From: Anaerovibrio lipolyticus DSM 3074
GTDB taxonomy: Bacteria; Bacillota; Negativicutes; Selenomonadales; Selenomonadaceae
Direction: 5' to 3'
NCBI RefSeq assembly: GCF_900141865.1
Contig: NZ_FQYW01000003.1
Location: 1-64,000, forward strand
Length of the DNA stretch: 64,000 nt
The notes beneath the pieces are model-generated. The model had not been told where the DNA came from. It worked only from the letters and a program-made list of their open reading frames with translations, and did not search any database. Shown one piece after another: positions 58,690-64,000 of the stretch (position 1 is its first letter; the number at the start of each line of letters is the position of its first letter). The translations under genes were made by a program, and so were the position numbers.

Positions 58690-61377
58690 ATGGCAAAATC
58701 AGTCACTAAAGAGACTACCAAAGACACAAAAGAGCTTGAAGAAACCAAGGTAACCACCAAAACCAGAGCTGGCAGGACTTCCCAAAAAGCTTCAGCAACC
58801 CAAGCTGTTGAGGTGCCAGAGCCTGTTGAAGCTATGGAACCAGTTGAGGAAATCGAAATCATTTCCCAGGTGGAAGAAACAGCAGAAGCTGATGATACCG
58901 AGGCTGCAGAGGTAACAAAGAAAACCAGAAAAACTACCCGTGGCAAAGCCACCAAAAAACGTAGTGCCAAAAAGAAAACTGCCGAGCCGAGGAAGGAACG
59001 GAAGGAGCGTATCTTTGCTCTGGATATTGGTACCAGAAGCGTTATTGGTATCGTAGCCGAAAAGGAAGCCAACGGTCTTAAAATCGTGGCCACCGAGCGT
59101 CAGGAGCATAAAACCCGTGCCATGCTGGACGGACAGATTCACGATGTTCCCCAGGTAGCCGAAATCATTGATAATGTAAAAAAGGCTCTGGTTAAGCGGA
59201 CTGGTCCGCTTAAGAGTGCTGCCGTGGCTGCTGCCGGCCGTGCCCTTTACACCATGACTGCGGATGCTGACATGGAAATCAATGGCATTATTACCCCGGA
59301 GCAGGAAAGAGCACTGGATTTTGCTGGTGTGCAGGCTGCCCAGGCTAAACTGGCGGCTTCCAAGACAATTGATGATCCCACCAAGTATTACTGTGTTGGT
59401 TACAGCACCATAAAATATGATTTGGATGGTACCCAGTTAAAGACTCTGGTAGGACAGCGCGGACGTATAGCCAATGCTACAGTTATTGCCACCTTCCTGC
59501 CTCGTCAAGTTATTGACTCCATGCACTCAGCTCTCCAGGCTACTAAGCTGGATATGCGGGCACTTACCTTGGAGCCAATTGCTGCCATCAACGTACTGAT
59601 TCCTCCTACCATGCGCCACCTGAATCTGGTGCTGGTGGATGTGGGAGCGGGCACCTCAGACGTGGCCATTACCAAAAACGGCTCTGTTATCGCCTATGGC
59701 ATGGTACCACAGGCCGGTGATGAGGTCACTGAAGCCATTTCCCAGCGTTTCCTTCTGGACTTTAATGTTGCCGAGCAATTAAAGCGGGATGCTGCCCATG
59801 GCAAGGATGTTCATTTTACGGATATTTTGGGAGCAGAATATGATCTTTCCGCCAAGGATGTGCTGGATCCAGTTCTGCCAAACATCAAAAATCTGGCAGA
59901 TGCTATTGCCAAGCAGATTATGGAGCTGAATGGCAGCGACCAGCCACAGGCCGTTATTATGGTGGGTGGTGGTTCCCTTACTCCACACCTTGCTGATTAT
60001 GTGGGAGAAATATTAGGGCTGGCTCCTGGCCGTGTGGCAGTGCGCCATCCTGAGAAGATTGACGGAATCAATGAAATTCCAGATGAGCTGAAGCTGCCAG
60101 ATGCAGTTACTCCATTGGGCATTTTGAAGGTAGCCGCCCTTACTTCCCTGCATTTCCTAAAAATATTCGTAAATAATGACGAGTACAGCCTCTTTAATTT
60201 CCGTGAGCTCACCGTTTCCGATGCCCTCTTAAATGCGGGTATTCAGCTGAAAAAAATGAACGGCCGTCCTGGCCTTGGTGTTATGCTCACCGTGAATGGA
60301 GAAAATAAATTCATTCCTGGCACCATGGGTACCATGGCCCAGCTTAATCTTGATGGTCGTCCTGCTACTTTGGACACTGTGGTTAAGGAAGACAGCCACA
60401 TTGAGATTATCCAGGGAAAGGATGGCACTCAGCCAGAGGTAACTATCAACGATGTACTGGAAATTCCGCCTTCCTACACTGTTTATATAAATGGTGAGGA
60501 ACGCCATATTGACGCCCAGTTCACCATTAACGGCCAGCCTGCAGAACCAGGCCAGCTCCTTAAGGATGGGGATATTATTACCAGCAAGGACACCCGCCTG
60601 TTAGGTGAGGTGCTTAATTCCCTGAATATGCCACCTATGGGCCGTAAGATAAAATACACCCTTAACGGCAAGGAGTCCCAGTTCACTGTGTCCCCTACAA
60701 TTTTGCTGAATGATAATCCTGCTACTCTGTCCACAGAGGTGCATGAAAAGGATTATATTGAATACATTGAGTCCGAGGAGCCAAAGCTGGGCAATGTGCT
60801 GAACGTGTCCGAGCTGGATGCAACGCTGGTTATCTACTACGAGGGACAGGAGCATAAGATTCCTTCCGCCACTGTTTCTCTGGAGGTAAATGGACATCCT
60901 GCCAGCACTGGGACCATTATTGATGACGGTGCTGAGGTAAGGTACATGAAGTCCCTCAGGGCAACCACTACCATCAGTGATGCATTACTGGCTGTAGGCT
61001 TCCAGCCACCTGCTGCTTCCTCCAGAAAGACCTTTACTATTCTGGTAAACAACCAGCCGGTGAACTTTACCGATCCTATTAAGAACGGTGATACTCTGGA
61101 GGTTATTATTTCCGATATAGAATCCCATCACAGCTCTGCAGCAGGAAATGCTGAAAAGGATGCTTCCGCTGCAGCTGAGGCCCCTGCAAAGCCACAGCTG
61201 GATGCCAATGGTATGCCTGTATCCCCAACGGAGGGCAGCTTTACAGCACCGCCAATGACTGAGGCAGCCAAGCGTGATCAGGAAAGACTGGCGGACAAGA
61301 TTAACAGCATCCCTGGACTCAGCGCAGCTCTAAACAGCTCCAGAAACAGCACCAAGAGTCCCTTCCTGGATGATTAA
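58690..61377 (+). CDS. FtsA-like ATPase with repeated C-terminal modules
   Basis: 895 residues. Residues 1-105 are a charged low-complexity tail (Lys, Thr, Glu). Residues about 110-500 are an FtsA/PilM-type actin-like ATPase: FALDIGTRSVIGIV (phosphate 1), VDVGAGTSDVAI (phosphate 2, about 317-328) and IMVGGGSLTPHL (adenosine, about 423-434). From about 510 to 810 there are about five copies of a roughly 60-residue beta module built as V(N/L)G......LNG.PATL....DGD.IEY. A Pro/Ala linker and a short end helix follow. Such large FtsA-like proteins occur in Firmicutes in place of or beside FtsA. Cytoskeletal or envelope role inferred. Monocistronic. Confidence 0.8.
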   Translation: MAKSVTKETTKDTKELEETKVTTKTRAGRTSQKASATQAVEVPEPVEAMEPVEEIEIISQVEETAEADDTEAAEVTKKTRKTTRGKATKKRSAKKKTAEPRKERKERIFALDIGTRSVIGIVAEKEANGLKIVATERQEHKTRAMLDGQIHDVPQVAEIIDNVKKALVKRTGPLKSAAVAAAGRALYTMTADADMEINGIITPEQERALDFAGVQAAQAKLAASKTIDDPTKYYCVGYSTIKYDLDGTQLKTLVGQRGRIANATVIATFLPRQVIDSMHSALQATKLDMRALTLEPIAAINVLIPPTMRHLNLVLVDVGAGTSDVAITKNGSVIAYGMVPQAGDEVTEAISQRFLLDFNVAEQLKRDAAHGKDVHFTDILGAEYDLSAKDVLDPVLPNIKNLADAIAKQIMELNGSDQPQAVIMVGGGSLTPHLADYVGEILGLAPGRVAVRHPEKIDGINEIPDELKLPDAVTPLGILKVAALTSLHFLKIFVNNDEYSLFNFRELTVSDALLNAGIQLKKMNGRPGLGVMLTVNGENKFIPGTMGTMAQLNLDGRPATLDTVVKEDSHIEIIQGKDGTQPEVTINDVLEIPPSYTVYINGEERHIDAQFTINGQPAEPGQLLKDGDIITSKDTRLLGEVLNSLNMPPMGRKIKYTLNGKESQFTVSPTILLNDNPATLSTEVHEKDYIEYIESEEPKLGNVLNVSELDATLVIYYEGQEHKIPSATVSLEVNGHPASTGTIIDDGAEVRYMKSLRATTTISDALLAVGFQPPAASSRKTFTILVNNQPVNFTDPIKNGDTLEVIISDIESHHSSAAGNAEKDASAAAEAPAKPQLDANGMPVSPTEGSFTAPPMTEAAKRDQERLADKINSIPGLSAALNSSRNSTKSPFLDD

Positions 61378-61385
61378 TATTTAGA

Positions 61386-61430
61386 ATTTTTCCATTTTTG
61401 ATGGAAAAAAATGAACAAATGCGTTATAAT
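61386..61430 (+). promoter_or_regulatory. Dyad-promoter module, copy 4 (tRNA-Gly promoter)
   Basis: Dyad TTTTTCCAT / ATGGAAAAA, then AAATGAACAAATGCGT and -10 TATAAT (61425-61430), 12 bases before the mature tRNA. TGGAAA stands 17 bases upstream of the -10. It is the clearest functional member of this module family because the downstream gene is certain. Confidence 0.7.
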
Positions 61431-61442
61431 AAGGAATTGAGC

Positions 61443-61516
61443 GCGGGCGTAGTTCATCGGTAGAATGGAAGCTTCCCAAGCTTTAGAGGGGGGTTCGATT
61501 CCCCTCGCCCGCTCCA
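61443..61516 (+). tRNA. tRNA-Gly (anticodon CCC)
   Basis: Cloverleaf visible: acceptor GCGGGCG/CGCCCGC, D-arm GTTC..., anticodon stem GAAGC/GCTTT with loop TTCCCAA giving anticodon CCC, T-arm GGGGTTCGATTCCCC, and discriminator T followed by encoded CCA. The length is 74 including CCA. It reads GGG codons. Confidence 0.95.
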
Positions 61517-61527
61517 GAAAAAATTGA

Positions 61528-61561
61528 GGCCCTATGACAGAAAATGTCATAGGGCCTTTTG
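61528..61561 (+). terminator. Terminator after tRNA-Gly
   Basis: A perfect 12-bp stem GGCCCTATGACA / TGTCATAGGGCC with loop GAAAA, followed by TTTTGTG. It starts 12 bases beyond the tRNA CCA. Confidence 0.9.
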
Positions 61562-61721
61562 TGTGCCAGACATAAGCAAAAATTTCAAAATCTACTCTGA
61601 GCAGGAGAATGAGAGCGAAAAAGAAAAATGTAGCTGATATTATCAAAAATAATGTATAATAAGTTGAAGTTAATTTCATTGAAAACATTTTCAACTAAAA
61701 TCTGATGGGCAGGTGAATACA

Positions 61722-63128
61722 ATGAAAGAATTTATTGGTCGTCAGCGTGAACTTGATGCTCTTGATGGTATTTGCAAAAAGGAAGGCTTCCAAATGATGG
61801 TGCTTTATGGTCGGCGCCGGGTTGGTAAGTCTACATTGCTACAGAAATTCATTGAAGGAAAGAAATCTATATTTTATACAGCTGTTAGAAGCAGCAGTCA
61901 AAGGAACCTTAAACTTTTGAGTGATTATGTTGTTGCGGCTTTGGCACCAGAAATGCAGGGCATTAGCTTTGATTCATACGAGCAATTATTTCATTGGATA
62001 GGTGAAAAGGCCAAAAATGAACGAATCATATTTATAATTGATGAGTTCCCTTATATGGCTGAGCAGGATAAATCGCTGCTTTCAGTGCTGCAGAAGTATA
62101 TCGACAGAGAATGGATCACAGGAAATATATTCTTTATCCTGAGCGGTTCTTCAATCAGTTTCATGGAAGATGAAGTATTAAGCGAAAAGAGTCCTCTGTT
62201 CGGCCGCAGGACATCACAATTAAAATTAAAAGCCTTCAACTATCGGGAAGCAGCAGAATTTGTACCAAAATACAGTTTTGAAGATAAGGCTGTTGTATAT
62301 GGTGTTACTGGTGGTATAGCCAAGTATCTGGCTATGTTTGACGATGGATTATCATTGGATGATAACCTTAAGAATCTGTTTTTCTCCGACACAGGATATT
62401 TGTACGAGGAGCCTAATAATCTTCTGACACAGGAGTTTAAAAATGTGTCTCTTTATAATGCCATCATTGAAGCTGTAGCATCCGGCAGAAACAGAATTGT
62501 CACCATTGCTGACCTTACACACATGGAAAAGACCCAGGTTTCTCACGCAGTAGCGAATTTGGTTAGTACAGGAATACTCAGTAAAGACTATGCCATTACT
62601 GATGAGAGCAATAAGCGTAAAGTCCAGTATGTATTAGCTGACAATATGTTCAGGTTTTGGTATCAGTTTGTTTCTCCGGGCGTTAGCATGATTGACTATG
62701 GACGTGGAGATGTATATTACGAAAATGTGGTAAAAAATAACATTGCCCACTATATGGGGAGTGTTTTTGAGGATATGTGCCGTTACTTTACCATGGATGC
62801 AGGTTGTACTGGTGAATTGGCTTGTATGGTAATGAAGGTCGGAAAATGGTGGGGCACTAACCCAGCCAAAAAAGAAGAAACTGATATTGATGTAGTAGGT
62901 ATTGATACTATTGGAAAACAGGCTGTTATTGGTGAATGTAAATACAAGAATGAATTATTGGATAAGAGCGTCTTTGAACAACTGGAAGAAAGAAAGGATT
63001 TGCTTAATAAAAAATATCAAGTAGTCCAATTCCTGCTTTTCTCCAAGAGTGGTTTCTCTGACTGGATTAAAACTAATGCACAAACTAAAAATATATTTAT
63101 GGTGGATTTGCCACGACTTTACAAATAA
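61722..63128 (+). CDS. AAA/archaeal-type ATPase with DUF234 nuclease-like C terminus
   Basis: 468 residues. Walker A is GRRRVGKST (30-38) and Walker B is IIFIIDEFPYM (about 105-115); sensor-like FILSGSSISFMEDE follows near 140. A winged-helix-like segment lies at about 255-300 (ADLTHMEKTQVSHAVANLVS). The C-terminal DUF234 region ends in a PD-(D/E)XK-like pattern TDIDVVGID...VIGECKYKNE (about 390-412). The family is spread by transfer among bacteria and archaea; its role is unknown, possibly DNA-directed or defensive. ATG 61722 follows AGGTG; a GTG at 61713 is in frame. It is adjacent to a tRNA gene, a common integration spot. Confidence 0.85.
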   Translation: MKEFIGRQRELDALDGICKKEGFQMMVLYGRRRVGKSTLLQKFIEGKKSIFYTAVRSSSQRNLKLLSDYVVAALAPEMQGISFDSYEQLFHWIGEKAKNERIIFIIDEFPYMAEQDKSLLSVLQKYIDREWITGNIFFILSGSSISFMEDEVLSEKSPLFGRRTSQLKLKAFNYREAAEFVPKYSFEDKAVVYGVTGGIAKYLAMFDDGLSLDDNLKNLFFSDTGYLYEEPNNLLTQEFKNVSLYNAIIEAVASGRNRIVTIADLTHMEKTQVSHAVANLVSTGILSKDYAITDESNKRKVQYVLADNMFRFWYQFVSPGVSMIDYGRGDVYYENVVKNNIAHYMGSVFEDMCRYFTMDAGCTGELACMVMKVGKWWGTNPAKKEETDIDVVGIDTIGKQAVIGECKYKNELLDKSVFEQLEERKDLLNKKYQVVQFLLFSKSGFSDWIKTNAQTKNIFMVDLPRLYK

Positions 63129-63134
63129 ATTGCA

Positions 63135-63182
63135 AAAATCCCTGCTATGGACTGTGACCATACAGCCTTAGCGGAGATTTTC
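63135..63182. terminator. Terminator between the ATPase gene and the small membrane gene
   Basis: AAAATCCCTGCTA pairs with TAGCGGAGATTTT (one bulge), with TGG/CCA extending inward. It lies between convergent genes and is T- or A-flanked on both strands. Confidence 0.65.
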
Positions 63183-63186
63183 GTCT

Positions 63187-63552
63187 TTATTCTTTATCTC
63201 CGTTATTGTCTTCTTTAGAGGCAGTGTCGCCTGTAGCTTGAAGCTCTTGTTTAGCATTATCACCCTCAGGATTTTTCTTTCTCTTTACAAGATAATAACC
63301 TATTCCACATACTGCCAAAACATCCGGCAAATATGGACAGTTCTGGTCCATCCATGTTAGCGGATAAGCTATAACACCTACAATGATCATTGAAAACAAC
63401 CCTGCACCAATAAGTGTGCCGTACCAGCTTTTCCATACAGCACCATCACCGCCATATATATAGACGAATTTATTTCGCCACCACAATGTAATAGCAATAG
63501 TAAGAGCAATCCAAACTATAAATGTCCCACCTAGCAGTAACTTAATAAGCAT
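63187..63552 (-). CDS. Small membrane protein, unknown
   Basis: 121 residues: hydrophobic segments at about 2-25, 46-66 and possibly 74-89, then a Lys/Glu/Asp-rich cytoplasmic tail (about 90-121). WWRNKFVYIYGGDGAVWKSW lies between the first two segments. No family recognised. GGGGGA-type ribosome site upstream of the ATG. Convergent with the ATPase gene; no clear functional link to neighbours. Confidence 0.6.
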   Translation of the reverse strand: MLIKLLLGGTFIVWIALTIAITLWWRNKFVYIYGGDGAVWKSWYGTLIGAGLFSMIIVGVIAYPLTWMDQNCPYLPDVLAVCGIGYYLVKRKKNPEGDNAKQELQATGDTASKEDNNGDKE

Positions 63553-63931
63553 TTTTACATATCCCCCTTCTGTTTCTTAGGCACTTAATATAAAACATAG
63601 ACCCTTATAACATACAAAATAGCACATTTCGCATTTTTATAGGTTCCCTCGGGGGACACAAATTATCAAAAATACCTTGTAAATATATACTGTAAAATCA
63701 ATCAAAATATCTTTATGGCATGAATGTAATTTACTTAAAACATGACCTGCAATTCAAAATTCATTTTAATATTTTTAATAATCTCATATATGACTCTTTA
63801 TTTTTTATGGATTTTTATTTATAATATAAGTAAAATATAGCATTCCACCTAAACAATATCCCCTACGGTATTTTATACCCTAACAAACTTTTTCATGTTA
63901 TAATTTATTTGTCGCAAAGGAGATTTCCTCA
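63553..63931. other. AT-rich intergenic region
   Basis: About 380 bases without a credible gene. A -10-like TATAAT stands at 63899-63904, about 28 bases before the DUF4160 start; its -35 is not clear. GGTATTTTATACC (63868-63880) is a small palindrome just upstream. Otherwise nothing is recognisable. Confidence 0.4.
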
Positions 63932-64000
63932 ATGCCTGAAATAACACGTTTTTATGGTATTGTCATAAAAATGTTCTTCAAGCCGAAAGAACACGAACCA
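63932..64000 (+). CDS. DUF4160 family protein (partial, runs off the window)
   Basis: The first 23 codons read MPEITRFYGIVIKMFFKPKE then HEP at the window end, the characteristic start of DUF4160 proteins (MP.i..f.G..I.M...DH.PPH.H). AAAGGAG lies nine bases before the ATG. DUF4160 genes are often paired with DUF2442 genes in toxin-antitoxin-like couples; the partner, if any, would be beyond the window. Confidence 0.7.
   Translation, partial: MPEITRFYGIVIKMFFKPKEHEP

Noticed and set aside
61374-61694. Minus-strand ORF of 106 codons over the tRNA region
   Set aside because: It is an antisense reading of tRNA-Gly and its terminator (the peptide ARGIEPPSKAWEASILP is a known artefact of this tRNA).

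Overview
The window looks like a chromosome segment of a diderm Firmicute of the class Negativicutes (Selenomonas/Anaerovibrio-like). It has Firmicute-type gene order (secG-esterase-rnr-smpB, DAK2-domain protein, FtsA-like protein, anaerobic NrdD) together with a full outer-membrane programme: ADP-heptose synthesis, heptosyltransferases, an LptD-like protein and a secretin. This assignment is inferred from gene content; no rRNA is present to test it.

Bases 1-12520 are AT-rich and accessory. An IS256-family element starts at base 1 and has truncated an SGNH-type gene next to an MBOAT acyltransferase. Then, all on the minus strand, come an SsuABC/TauABC-type importer, an adenylate-forming acyl ligase, and a second intact SGNH/MBOAT pair. 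Ligase + MBOAT + SGNH recalls the Dlt (D-alanylation) design, but with its own importer and no visible carrier protein; this is the best candidate for an undescribed system. Beyond it lie an Xre regulator with a clear palindromic operator, a small zinc-ligand/HNH-like protein, small membrane and hypothetical genes, and Fic and other gene remnants.

Bases 12521-21930 are housekeeping: a PfkA homologue with changed active-site residues, smpB-rnr-esterase-secG, pyruvate kinase and anaerobic ribonucleotide reductase. Bases 21938-34770 are an LPS inner-core operon on the minus strand: LptD-like protein, two heptose kinases, adenylyltransferase, two GT9 enzymes, HldD, GmhB, WaaE-like GT2, more glycosyltransferases, a DUF535 protein and a last gene broken at an A7 run.

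Bases 35941-42915 carry a tetrapyrrole operon (precorrin-2 dehydrogenase, hemA, hemC, fused cobA-hemD, hemB, hemL) leading from glutamyl-tRNA to uroporphyrinogen III and precorrin-2. Next come a NarL-type regulator, a secretin/PilP-like pair, pgi, a MATE transporter, a YdcF-like protein, a cupin, a two-component system, a LysR regulator, and divergent nagA and deoC.

From 55750 to the end are two small conserved proteins, an unassigned structured RNA with its own promoter and terminator, a DAK2-domain protein lacking the usual metal-binding motif, a large FtsA-like protein with repeated C-terminal modules, tRNA-Gly(CCC), an AAA/DUF234 ATPase, a small membrane protein and the start of a DUF4160 gene.

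Three families of dispersed non-coding sequence stand out: about 185-215 bp long-palindrome repeats (four copies and a fragment), a GC-rich roughly 42 bp hairpin repeat (two copies), and a promoter-like module with a dyad over the -35 region (four copies).
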